DNA from: Spartinivicinus poritis
GTDB lineage: Bacteria; Pseudomonadota; Gammaproteobacteria; Pseudomonadales; Zooshikellaceae
Direction: 5' to 3'
Assembly (NCBI RefSeq): GCF_028858535.1
Contig: NZ_JAPMOU010000004.1
Coordinates: forward strand, 213,473 to 277,472
Length of the DNA: 64,000 nucleotides
Shown: positions 16,446 to 24,615 of the stretch, piece by piece
Numbering within the stretch: position 1 is the stretch's first letter
Layout: every line of letters starts with the position of its first letter
The notes under the pieces: model-generated
Seen by the model: only the letters and a program-made list of their open reading frames with translations
The model's database searches: none
Told to the model about the DNA's origin: nothing
Program-made: the position numbers and the translations under genes

Positions 16446-19145
16446 CTAAACAATATTTCTTGGTACAAAGGAAAAGTTACGAAACTGACGTTTATAAGGT
16501 GACTCACTCATTTTTTTTACTCTGGCAACGCCCATCTTGTAGTTGTAATTGCCACTAATATTATCAACTACTCTGGCAGTTAGAGCATTGGTTGGCTGAC
16601 GCATATCTAACATATTGGAATACAGCACACCTTGCTTAATTGCAGGTGTTACCATTGCAATGGCTGTTACTGCTGCTTGCTCTAGTTCAATATGTCCCTT
16701 AGCTAACAGCTCAGAGAATTGAAATTGCCCCTCATAACTACCATGTAAAGTGTCTTTAAAACAGGGCACCCGATCAGAATATAAAATAACTCTGTCACCA
16801 GACTCAATACCTCTGGTTTTGGCATCAGCAGGGTGAATCTCTACCCAGTTTTCTGGCCAACGCTGCATGGTATAGGCTCTTCGCTGAGTATCATCAAAAC
16901 CTGACTGCCATATTTCATTTATTCGGCCATTGGTAAACCAAAGTTCATCTTCTTTAGGCTGTATCCATTGATGAAAATCTGAAAATAAACTCCAGGGGTG
17001 TTTCTGCAAGTTAACTTTTCCTGTGTGGGTATTAAATGCTAGTAATGTTTTAGGAATAATATTAGCGCCTTGAGGTCCATTTTCTAAGCCTTTTTCTGCA
17101 AGCTCCTCCAGCCCCATTTCTGTATCATGAAGTCGTTTGGTGCCTATCAATTTATTCGTTTTGTAGTTAAAAAATACCGGGGCTTGAATGCCTTCTGTAC
17201 CCATTTTTCTGAATTGTTCATGTAAAGTAGTACCTGCTTTTTTTGCAGCCACTTTGACCATATAAAAGTCTTTTCTAGACCCTCTGCTAAATCGTGCTGC
17301 TTCTTCTGCAACACTATTAGAATCTTTCCACTCAAAGCCATCATATCCCATTTTGCGAGCTAATTGGGCTATAATCCACCAGTCTGGTTTAGCGTCACCT
17401 GGTGGATCGTAAAATTTCTGATATAACCTTAACCGTCTTTCTCCATTAGCCCGCGTAAAGTTTTCTTCTCCCCAGGTAGCAGCAGGAAAAATAATATCAG
17501 CAAATCGAGCACCAATGGGATCTCGCATATAAATATCCTGGTTAAATACTACCATTCCTCCTGAGTCCACTCGGTTTTTAAGAGTGTTAATAATTTTCTC
17601 TTTTTCAAAGCTATTAACTTGATGAGGGTTACCTTGAGTTAGCTCACGAAACTTGCGGTATAAGCCTTGTGAGCCCGTCATCGCTTGAATCCAAGTGGTG
17701 CCTATGACATGAGCTAATCGAGTATGGCCTGATACCAGCCAACGATCGACATCCAAAGCCCTGCGTCGTCTACCGGGCAATTTTTCAGGCGATTTATTTC
17801 TCGGTAATTTACCTCCCCAAACACCACCCCGTTGATGACCACCAAAACGGCCAATCACTCTTCCAGATCGGCCACCCGCTCCACAAATGGTTGCCAGACT
17901 TGAAATTGCATTAGTATTGCCTGTGTTATTACTCCAATAAAAACCTTTTTCAATACCAAAAGAGGCTTTTACTCTAGAACCATCAGGATTAGGTTTTGCT
18001 AACATTGCTGCGGCCAAATATATTTTTTCAACATCAATACCAGCAATTTTTGCTGCATAACCTGGCTCATATTCTGGTTGCGAGAAATTCCATTGTTTAT
18101 AATCAGCAAAGCCTTTTGTTTGAAATTTTCCCCAGGTGGTTCGCCATTGCCATGGTGTATTACGTGTTCCTTGTCCAAATCCTGAGTTTGACTCCCATTT
18201 ATTATTTACCCATTGCTTAATCCACTCTGTATCTTCCCAGCCATTCTCCATGATAACTCTTGCGATAGCACCTAATACTAAAGTGTCAGTACCGGGATAT
18301 AAATCTATATGCAGGCCTCCCATTTTTTTCATATAAGCAATACCTGAAGTCTCTCTTGGGTTAAGAGCAATTGCTTTCATCCCTTTTTGAATCGCAGGCA
18401 TTATATACTGGGTAAATAAAATCGTTTTTGTTTCATAGGGATCAGTTCCACAAACCATTAATACATCAGCAGCCCCCCAATCTTCATAACTTGGCCCAAA
18501 ATTATCAAACCCAGCATCACGGAATCCTGGTGTTGATGTAACATCTGAAGGCGTATCATGGAAAGTAAAGTTGGCCGTATTTAGGTGACGTAAAGCATAC
18601 TTGGTGATTGCATAAGTATTTTCAATATACTGATAAGAATAAGTCTTAACACAATAAGCATTAGCTCCAAACTTATTTCTTACATAAACAGCAATTTCAC
18701 TTGCTACATCCATAACAAAATCCCAACTGACGGGCTGTAGCACACCACCAACACGTATTAATGGCTGTAATAAGCGATCTTTAGTTGCTGTTAGTGGATT
18801 GTAAACTTTCTGCGCTAATAGCCCGCCACGCATACTTGAATCACCCATTTTATTAACGACTTTTGTTTGTTTATCAGGAACGATGACTATATGGTGGGGC
18901 TCTCCCTTATGCATAATGACATTATATTGAGAAGGAGCAACCCAAGCTTGTAGTGGAAAACTAGGAAAATCAACCCCAAAAGCATTTTCACTTGCTTTCA
19001 TCCCTCCGCTTGGCTCTCTAACTGGCCACCGATAAACTTTAAACCCACAGGCAACCACACAGTAGTCACAAGCGGTTGTAATAACATCGGCAGTAGGAGG
19101 TGGTAAGGGGATATGATCTTCTGGGGGGAAAATATGTCTAACCAT
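16446..19145 (-). CDS. idrA: Molybdopterin oxidoreductase large subunit, iodate reductase IdrA-type (AioA-related)
   Basis: An 899-residue DMSO-reductase-family protein of the arsenite oxidase branch. C26, C29 and C33 (CDYCVVACG) with Ser in GDSSMRGG (101-108) in place of a fourth Cys give the 3Fe-4S site typical of AioA. As in AioA, the segment YIENTYAITK offers no Cys or Ser ligand to Mo. RFGGHQRG (433-440) keeps the Arg and His of the AioA pocket. The loop at 196-212, which supplies arsenite-contacting residues in AioA, reads quite differently. There is no signal peptide, so export probably depends on the Tat signal of the Rieske subunit, 5 nt upstream. The paired peroxidase genes make IdrA (iodate to iodide in the periplasm) the best call. 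True AioA is the alternative. Confidence 0.8.
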   Translation of the reverse strand: MVRHIFPPEDHIPLPPPTADVITTACDYCVVACGFKVYRWPVREPSGGMKASENAFGVDFPSFPLQAWVAPSQYNVIMHKGEPHHIVIVPDKQTKVVNKMGDSSMRGGLLAQKVYNPLTATKDRLLQPLIRVGGVLQPVSWDFVMDVASEIAVYVRNKFGANAYCVKTYSYQYIENTYAITKYALRHLNTANFTFHDTPSDVTSTPGFRDAGFDNFGPSYEDWGAADVLMVCGTDPYETKTILFTQYIMPAIQKGMKAIALNPRETSGIAYMKKMGGLHIDLYPGTDTLVLGAIARVIMENGWEDTEWIKQWVNNKWESNSGFGQGTRNTPWQWRTTWGKFQTKGFADYKQWNFSQPEYEPGYAAKIAGIDVEKIYLAAAMLAKPNPDGSRVKASFGIEKGFYWSNNTGNTNAISSLATICGAGGRSGRVIGRFGGHQRGGVWGGKLPRNKSPEKLPGRRRRALDVDRWLVSGHTRLAHVIGTTWIQAMTGSQGLYRKFRELTQGNPHQVNSFEKEKIINTLKNRVDSGGMVVFNQDIYMRDPIGARFADIIFPAATWGEENFTRANGERRLRLYQKFYDPPGDAKPDWWIIAQLARKMGYDGFEWKDSNSVAEEAARFSRGSRKDFYMVKVAAKKAGTTLHEQFRKMGTEGIQAPVFFNYKTNKLIGTKRLHDTEMGLEELAEKGLENGPQGANIIPKTLLAFNTHTGKVNLQKHPWSLFSDFHQWIQPKEDELWFTNGRINEIWQSGFDDTQRRAYTMQRWPENWVEIHPADAKTRGIESGDRVILYSDRVPCFKDTLHGSYEGQFQFSELLAKGHIELEQAAVTAIAMVTPAIKQGVLYSNMLDMRQPTNALTARVVDNISGNYNYKMGVARVKKMSESPYKRQFRNFSFVPRNIV

Positions 19146-19150
19146 TGTTT

Positions 19151-19738
19151 TTATCCTCTTGCCGTTGCTATTAAATTATTAGTGCGCCCAAATAGTAGTC
19201 CCATAACACCTGTTGCAATTACTTTGTCATTTTGGACTTCCAGCACAATCTGCGGCAAACTCTGATAAGCTTGCCCGGCAATTAAAATACCATGACGGGT
19301 TAAGTCAAATAGAGATAAATGAAATGGGCAAGGGCCTAATACTCGATGCTCATCGACAGCTTTATAAGTACCTTGCAATGGCCCTCCCTGATGACTGCAA
19401 TAATAACTAAATGCGACAATATCTTCATCAGGGCCAACCCCGCCGCCTGCTGGTACGCCTAATTTTACTAAAATAGCAGCTGTATTATTCCCATTATCAG
19501 GATAGTTAATATTAATTGGTTCATTGACTTTCAGCTCACTTAACTTACTCAGTTGCCTGTTTGGATATTTAACCATCTTAGCCGTTAGCGATTGTGCTTC
19601 ACCGGATTGGTTATATATTACTAACGGAACACAAGATGCTACCGCAGCCGTACTTGAGTTAAACAAAAATTGCCTACGACTTATTAAGCAAGAGGCATTC
19701 TTATCATCAGCATTATCATTAATTTCAAGTGACGTCAT
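19151..19738 (-). CDS. idrB: Rieske 2Fe-2S subunit with Tat signal, IdrB-type (AioB-related)
   Basis: A 195-residue Rieske protein. The N-terminus has the twin-arginine signal ISRRQFLFNSS (R21, R22) and a hydrophobic stretch to about residue 41. Cluster ligands are C114/H116 in CSHQGG and C137/H140 in CPFH. The two extra cysteines that form the usual Rieske disulfide are absent (Gly in box 1, Phe in box 2), which should lower the redox potential. The overall fold and pairing with the Mo subunit match AioB/IdrB. The ATG overlaps the stop of the upstream peroxidase gene in ATGA, so translation is coupled. Confidence 0.82.
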   Translation of the reverse strand: MTSLEINDNADDKNASCLISRRQFLFNSSTAAVASCVPLVIYNQSGEAQSLTAKMVKYPNRQLSKLSELKVNEPININYPDNGNNTAAILVKLGVPAGGGVGPDEDIVAFSYYCSHQGGPLQGTYKAVDEHRVLGPCPFHLSLFDLTRHGILIAGQAYQSLPQIVLEVQNDKVIATGVMGLLFGRTNNLIATARG

Positions 19739-20901
19739 TTTTTTGCCTCCATTAGCTCTTTTTTACTAAACAATTTTTGATAAGCAGGTAAATTGGGGCG
19801 CTCAATAGTAATTTTTTTTCCAGAAAATGCCTTCAAGAAAGATAACAGTTGCTTTTTTTCTTTTTTATTAAGACTTAATGGCTTAATTAATTTACTCTTT
19901 GTTGTTGGATAGGCTGTTGTTCGACCATCACTGGTAAAGCCACCTGCATCATAAAAATCAATAACATCTGTCAGACTAGCTAATTCGCCATTATGCATGT
20001 AAGGTGCGGTATAAAGTGTATAACGTAATGATGGTGTTCTAAACTTTCCTTTCATAGAAGGATGTTTGGTTCGAAAATAAGCTCCTGGATCTGCTTTAGT
20101 GTGTCGATATTGTTGCTCATCCATTCCTTTAGCATAAAGCTCATAACGCATAGTGATTTGTGCAAGAGGGTTTGTTTGCCACTCACTACTGGGAGGTACA
20201 CCAATATTATAATAAGCTTGATCAGATGCTAATGCACCGTTATGGCATTGAATACAGCCAGCTTTACCTTCAAATAACTTTTTCCCTGCAAGCTGTTCTG
20301 CTGTTAGTGCGTTTTTATCACCATTTAAAAAATGGTCCAAAGGAGTATCAGTTTGAATCAAAGTACGTTCAAATGCGGCAATTGCATTCCAGGCATTATT
20401 AATTTTAGGCCATTCATCACCAAATACTTTTTTAAACTGTTGGCGATACTCAGGAATCAGTGCCAATCTAGCTTCCATTAAATCATCTTCACCATTTCCC
20501 GCAACAGCTCCTTTAGCTGCAGACTTTGCTTGCGCCTCCAAAGATTTAGAGGCTCCGGCCCAAAACAATTTATCATAGTAGGCTGCATTGATTATCGTTT
20601 GAGCATTTCGCCAATGAATGGTACCAGGATAACCGAGTGATAGCTTGCCAGGCCAATCCCAGCCCATTTCTGGTACATGACAAGAAGCACAAGATGTTGA
20701 TCCATCACCACCTAGTCGACCATCAAAAAAAAGGAGTTTACCTAACGCTATTTTTGCTTCTGTCGTTTTATTATCCGGCGGTTCAGGTACTTTGCCTAAT
20801 GGAGCAAGCGGAGGAAACTGAGAAGCACTAGTTTTCTGGATCAAAGTCAATACTAAAACAACAATAAATAATCTAAAATATGCCTGCTTTAGTCTATTCA
20901 T
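19735..20901 (-). CDS. Di-haem cytochrome c peroxidase-like protein, IdrP-type
   Basis: About 388 residues with a signal peptide (hydrophobic near residues 10-24) and two c-type haem sites: CASCH (C73, C76, H77 counted from a TTG two codons earlier) and CIQCH (C218, C221, H222). This is the bacterial cytochrome c peroxidase/MauG layout. It also has the family stretches LGKLLFFDGRLGGDGSTSC and PYMHNGELASLTDVIDFY. In iodate-reducing bacteria two such proteins accompany IdrAB and are thought to handle peroxide or reactive iodine intermediates. I chose the ATG at 20901, with AGGGA 6-7 nt upstream. Which of the two genes is IdrP1 and which IdrP2 cannot be settled here. Confidence 0.83.
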   Translation of the reverse strand: MNRLKQAYFRLFIVVLVLTLIQKTSASQFPPLAPLGKVPEPPDNKTTEAKIALGKLLFFDGRLGGDGSTSCASCHVPEMGWDWPGKLSLGYPGTIHWRNAQTIINAAYYDKLFWAGASKSLEAQAKSAAKGAVAGNGEDDLMEARLALIPEYRQQFKKVFGDEWPKINNAWNAIAAFERTLIQTDTPLDHFLNGDKNALTAEQLAGKKLFEGKAGCIQCHNGALASDQAYYNIGVPPSSEWQTNPLAQITMRYELYAKGMDEQQYRHTKADPGAYFRTKHPSMKGKFRTPSLRYTLYTAPYMHNGELASLTDVIDFYDAGGFTSDGRTTAYPTTKSKLIKPLSLNKKEKKQLLSFLKAFSGKKITIERPNLPAYQKLFSKKELMEAKK

Positions 20902-20988
20902 TAGCAATCCCTGCCTCTTAAAATCCTACTATATAATGGCACACCTAATAGATAATAGAGTTTCCTTAATATCAGTGTAGAATAACTA

Positions 20989-22212
20989 TTAGTTTTCTTT
21001 ATCTTGCCATTTTTCAATTAAGTGATAACTATATTGATGCTCCTGATTAGTATATTTCTTAGCTATATCTACTGAAGACGATAATGACTTTAAAAAAGAG
21101 ACCAATGCCTTCTGCTCTACTTTTGTTAAGCCTAGCGGTTTAATTTTTTTATCAAGGTAACGATCTTTACCTCCACCTTTATTATAAAAAGATACCACCT
21201 CATCTAATGTGTTAAAAATACCATTATGCATATAAGGTGCGGTATAGTTTAATTCTCTAAGACTTGGAGTAATAAACTTTCCCCTATCACTACCATCTGC
21301 TTTATGGGTTAATACACCTGCCCCTATATCTCGTTTAAGTGACATATAATCTGATACCCCCATAAACATATTAAAAGCTATAAAGGTCTGATGACTTAAA
21401 GGGTCAAGAAATACAGATAAATTTTCTGGCACACCTGTATTATGAGGAAGCTCATCTGTATATAAGTGCCCACTGTGACATTGGCTACAACCAGCCTTGC
21501 CAAAGAATAGTTGTTTACCTTGTCTTGCTTGTTTATTTAATTTATTTAGATCATAGTTATTCTTTGTAGACTTAAGCACTGCCAAGAAAGCAGGTATTGC
21601 TTTTCTTACTCCACTATTACTTGGTTCTCCTAAGCCAGCTTTAGCAAAAAGTGCTACATAATTTAAGTCTTGCTTAAGCCGCTCTTGCATTAAGCGCATA
21701 TCCATATTCATGATATAATCTTCTGTTAGCATTTCCCTCACTACATCATTTAAATTGGTAGCAATTCTTCCATCATGCAACCAGCGAGTTTTGAGTGCGG
21801 TATTAATTAAGCTTGGGGCATTGCGAAAGTGCTTATTACCAGGATAACCTGGCGATAATGCTGTTCTGTGAGTAAAACCATATTGTGGCTGATGACAATC
21901 ACTACAGGCTATACTACTATCACCTGACAACCTTTTATCAAAAAATAGTCTTTTTCCTAATTCGATCAATGCATTACTAGCACTATCACCGTTCTGAGTA
22001 ACGTCAGAGACCTTAGCAACTGTCTTATTCAGAACTTCTGCACTAGAAAAACTACTGTTTATAAAGCACACAAACAATAAGGTCAATAAGGGGATATTTA
22101 CCTTCAACTGCACTAACCTGCATATTAAGTTGTTGATAAAACAACCAATAAGTATAACTATGTTTATGTTATATTTTTTAACTCGTACGATAAGGTTCAT
22201 GATTAGTGACAT
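20989..22212 (-). CDS. Second di-haem cytochrome c peroxidase-like protein, IdrP-type
   Basis: A 407-residue protein with two CXXCH sites, CSDCH (C103, C106, H107) and CSQCH (C242, C245, H246). It has the same conserved blocks as the following gene: LGKRLFFDKRLSGDSS, FRNAPSLINTA and PYMHNGIFNTLDEVVSFY. The N-terminus holds two hydrophobic stretches (about 18-30 and 40-57); the second looks like the signal peptide, so translation may really begin downstream of 22212. It is the first gene of the operon in transcription order and ends 87 nt before the next. It is diverged from that gene, so this is an old pair rather than a recent copy. Confidence 0.8.
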   Translation of the reverse strand: MSLIMNLIVRVKKYNINIVILIGCFINNLICRLVQLKVNIPLLTLLFVCFINSSFSSAEVLNKTVAKVSDVTQNGDSASNALIELGKRLFFDKRLSGDSSIACSDCHQPQYGFTHRTALSPGYPGNKHFRNAPSLINTALKTRWLHDGRIATNLNDVVREMLTEDYIMNMDMRLMQERLKQDLNYVALFAKAGLGEPSNSGVRKAIPAFLAVLKSTKNNYDLNKLNKQARQGKQLFFGKAGCSQCHSGHLYTDELPHNTGVPENLSVFLDPLSHQTFIAFNMFMGVSDYMSLKRDIGAGVLTHKADGSDRGKFITPSLRELNYTAPYMHNGIFNTLDEVVSFYNKGGGKDRYLDKKIKPLGLTKVEQKALVSFLKSLSSSVDIAKKYTNQEHQYSYHLIEKWQDKEN

Positions 22213-22542
22213 CCTTGTCTTCGCATGATCTAAAGCTTAGCGTTTTATTTAATACCGCAGTTAATCAAGTTTCACTATGGCTACTTTATTCACAGCAATA
22301 TCTACACCAGGCATCAAATTTAATAACTCACTGTAATTATTGTAGTTTTTGTATATTAGCAAATAGAGTTAACACACAAAACGTTAAATACATCAATTTA
22401 GTTTCAACAAATCGTCCAACATTTTTTTTCGCTTTACCCATTCATAAATTATTCATTCACTAGACTTATAACTGTTTAACGGCTTTCACTTTAAAACCTT
22501 TGTAAAGTTTCATATATTTAAGAGTAGACTCGCTGGCTTAAA
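22213..22542. other. Divergent promoter region of the idr-type operon
   Basis: About 330 nt of AT-rich DNA between the first peroxidase gene (minus) and an exported-protein gene (plus). It should carry the operon promoter. I see no convincing FNR dyad, sigma-54 motif or long inverted repeat. An open frame at 22206-22463 starts from GTG without a ribosome site and I do not call it. Confidence 0.4.
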
Positions 22543-23238
22543 ATGAAAATCCATAAAAAATCGAAAATATCATTAACAAACTATATTATAGCTTTCTTAT
22601 TTAGCTTCTCTGTTATTACTAGTGTTACAGCTACTGAGGCTAATGATTCTAAGGTAAGTCAGCAAAATACTGCTTCTACTAAAGCAGTTTGCTCAAGCTA
22701 TTTATGCGACTATACTGCAAAAGAAATAAGCTGGCCTAGAGATCCACTAAAAACTAACCAGCTAGTTCCACTATTATATAATAATTATAGTATTAAACTA
22801 AATAGTAGTGCCGCTTTTATTGCTACAATAGATAACGAGTTAATAATAAAGCTAGCAAATGGCAGCAAAATATCATTTAAAAAAACAAACAAAAAATCAA
22901 GACCAGCATTTAATAATGCAAAAATCCCTACCAGTGATATTCCTAAGTTTATGTTCGAAATTTCACAAGCCTCACTATCAGTTTCAGATCAGTTTTATAA
23001 CGAAAAATTAACCTTATACAAATTAGCAAGACAGGTTGACTTTAAACAACCCGACCAAGTCACTTTAGCAAGAAAAGGAAATTTAGTAGCGTATATTATT
23101 AAGGGAGAAGAGAATCAGTTTATTAAAAGCTGCTGGGTTGTTGATATAGAAAACCCTGATTGGTTCTTAATTATTGATGCTGAAAATAACGCAGATAAAA
23201 CCATCAAATATATTCTCAGCCACCTTTCTACTATTTAG
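22543..23238 (+). CDS. Exported protein, unknown function
   Basis: A 231-residue protein with an N-terminal signal peptide (basic MKIHKKSK, then hydrophobic 13-30). The body is a mixed alpha/beta domain rich in Lys and Asn, with CSSYLCDY near the N-terminus (a possible disulfide) and one more Cys in KSCWVVDIENPDWF. I know no family for it. It faces away from the idr-type operon across a shared intergenic region, so it could belong to the same functional island. It ends at the terminator at 23272-23305. Confidence 0.6.
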   Translation: MKIHKKSKISLTNYIIAFLFSFSVITSVTATEANDSKVSQQNTASTKAVCSSYLCDYTAKEISWPRDPLKTNQLVPLLYNNYSIKLNSSAAFIATIDNELIIKLANGSKISFKKTNKKSRPAFNNAKIPTSDIPKFMFEISQASLSVSDQFYNEKLTLYKLARQVDFKQPDQVTLARKGNLVAYIIKGEENQFIKSCWVVDIENPDWFLIIDAENNADKTIKYILSHLSTI

Positions 23239-23271
23239 TTTACAAAAAGCATAGTTTTATAAAAGACATAG

Positions 23272-23305
23272 AAGAGCCCCCCCCTAACTAGTTAGGGGGG
23301 CTCTT
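23272..23305. terminator. Strong GC-rich terminator hairpin
   Basis: AAGAG plus a run of C pairs with a run of G plus CTCTT around a central TAACTAGTTA palindrome. The left arm has two extra C. A short T run follows on the plus strand. It lies between convergent genes and can serve both. Confidence 0.85.
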
Positions 23306-23316
23306 TCACAGGCTAC

Positions 23317-23619
23317 TTACACAAGCAAGTCATGTAAATCTAAGTTTTCCATTTCAGCAATCTTATCTCGTAAAAACTTCTCTACTGTGGTACAAGCTAA
23401 CAACCAAGGGCGATCTGTTATTGTAATAGTGGCCACCTTACCATTAACCACATATTTACCCTTAATCTGACCAATAACCGGGATAGTTAACTGAAATGAT
23501 GCTTGCTGTTCATTACCTGTAACGGTGCCATTGTACTGCGCTAACATAACTTTAACTTTTTCGAAAAGTACTGCAGGCTCACTTTTAAATGCAACATCAA
23601 ACGGGTTACAACTTGCCAT
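23317..23619 (-). CDS. Small conserved-looking protein (polyhydroxyalkanoic acid system-like)
   Basis: A 100-residue protein starting at MASCNPFDVAF, where AAGGAG lies 8 nt upstream. An upstream in-frame extension to 23670 lacks a ribosome site. It is an alpha-beta protein: after an amphipathic helix (EPAVLFEKVKVMLAQYN) it reads GTVTGNEQQASFQLTIPVIGQIKGKY and further beta strands, then a C-terminal helix. The pattern of a beta sheet built round an interior G-x-I/V-x-G repeat resembles small PHA-granule or START-like proteins. That assignment is a guess. It is flanked by terminator-type hairpins on both sides. Confidence 0.6.
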   Translation of the reverse strand: MASCNPFDVAFKSEPAVLFEKVKVMLAQYNGTVTGNEQQASFQLTIPVIGQIKGKYVVNGKVATITITDRPWLLACTTVEKFLRDKIAEMENLDLHDLLV

Positions 23620-23726
23620 AATTATTCTCCTTTTGTATTTTTTATTTAGCTCCAACATCCTGAAAAGCAATCTTGCTCAACAGACAGTGCTAATGTTAAG
23701 GAGATTAAAGATAATAAGTAATCTGG

Positions 23727-23759
23727 AAATGATACCCTAGATAAATAAGGGTATCATTT
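23727..23759. terminator. 12-bp hairpin
   Basis: AAATGATACCCT (23727-23738) pairs with AGGGTATCATTT (23748-23759) round a 9-nt loop. It lies in the gap between two minus-strand genes and is a likely terminator for the transposase-derived gene. Confidence 0.6.
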
Positions 23760-23771
23760 TGAGGAGAGAGT

Positions 23772-23809
23772 AAAATCACCCATACAGTCTAACAATATGG
23801 GATGATTTT
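23772..23809. terminator. Second hairpin with T-run, next to the previous one
   Basis: The left arm 23772-23784 pairs with 23796-23809 with one bulged base, followed on the plus strand by a T-rich tract. It is tandem with the hairpin at 23727-23759. Confidence 0.5.
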
Positions 23810-23838
23810 TAGTTTTTAGGTAGCAAATCGATTACTGC

Positions 23839-24615
23839 CTATACGAATGACGTTTGACTAGCTGAATAAAGAGGTGTATTCACTATGTCTGTAGTGCTAG
23901 AAGAGCGGTTTGCAGCAAAGCTGTCCTTTTCAAGCTCTTCCAATCTGACCAGTTTGACAGGCTTCTGCACTGTTGCCGTTAGTATTTCAGTAAATGTGTC
24001 ATTGATAAAACCAGCTTTGTCTTTGTTTGTAATAATAAAGCGTAAATCGCCTTTTGCCGTTACAGCACAGAAACAAACTGCTGACATGTCACTTGCATTA
24101 TCAAGCACAACTTGCTGATTTGTTACAAAGTATAAAACTTCCTTACTCTTTTTCGCATCTAACTTAAGAAGAGCAATTTTTTCACTAAGATATTCATTTG
24201 CAGAAAAATCATAGCTTTCTTTGCTATAAATACCCAGTTTTGCTAGTAAACGGCTAACCCCAGTTTTACTAATTTTCACATGAAATTCTTGCTCAATGAT
24301 TTGCTTAAATGAATCTCTATCCCATAGTACTTTTTCAATACCAAATTCTGTTGGCTTTTTCTCTAGCAACAATATTAGCTGCTTCAAATGTTCCTCAGTC
24401 AGTTTAGGAGGACGCCCGGTAATTGGCTTTGCTTTCAAGCCCTCTTCGCCATGCATTTTATACTGAGACAGCCAGTCATAAATACATGAACGATGAAAGC
24501 CTATTGACTTAATGACCAACTCTGGACTTTCTCCTGCATGAACTCGTTTCACTGCAGCAACTCTGATTTTTTCTAACTCTTCATGAGACAGCTTTCTACC
24601 ATCAATCTTAGTCAT
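23839..24615 (-). CDS. IS630-family transposase derivative lacking catalytic residues
   Basis: About 258 residues from the ATG at 24615 (a longer frame to 24651 is less likely). The N-terminal half is a normal IS630 DNA-binding region: HTH with FHRSCIYDWLSQYKMHGEEG and GRPPKLTEE, then a winged helix with PTEFGIEKVLWDRDSFKQII and ISKTGVSRLLAKLGI. The C-terminal DDE domain is badly altered. The first catalytic block (normally F-x-D-E) reads YFVTNQ, about 40 residues are missing, and no second Asp or Glu block is seen. The frame is nevertheless unbroken. It may be a decayed transposase or one kept as a DNA-binding protein. I found no convincing terminal inverted repeats. Confidence 0.75.
   Translation of the reverse strand: MTKIDGRKLSHEELEKIRVAAVKRVHAGESPELVIKSIGFHRSCIYDWLSQYKMHGEEGLKAKPITGRPPKLTEEHLKQLILLLEKKPTEFGIEKVLWDRDSFKQIIEQEFHVKISKTGVSRLLAKLGIYSKESYDFSANEYLSEKIALLKLDAKKSKEVLYFVTNQQVVLDNASDMSAVCFCAVTAKGDLRFIITNKDKAGFINDTFTEILTATVQKPVKLVRLEELEKDSFAANRSSSTTDIVNTPLYSASQTSFV

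Noticed and set aside
16446-19145. Naming the large subunit plain arsenite oxidase AioA
   Set aside because: The enzyme family fits, but the operon contains two di-haem peroxidases that known aio operons lack and the substrate loop differs. I therefore prefer the IdrA label with AioA as the alternative.
22206-22463. 85-codon frame before the exported-protein gene
   Set aside because: GTG start with no ribosome site, overlaps the start of the divergent peroxidase gene, and the product looks random.
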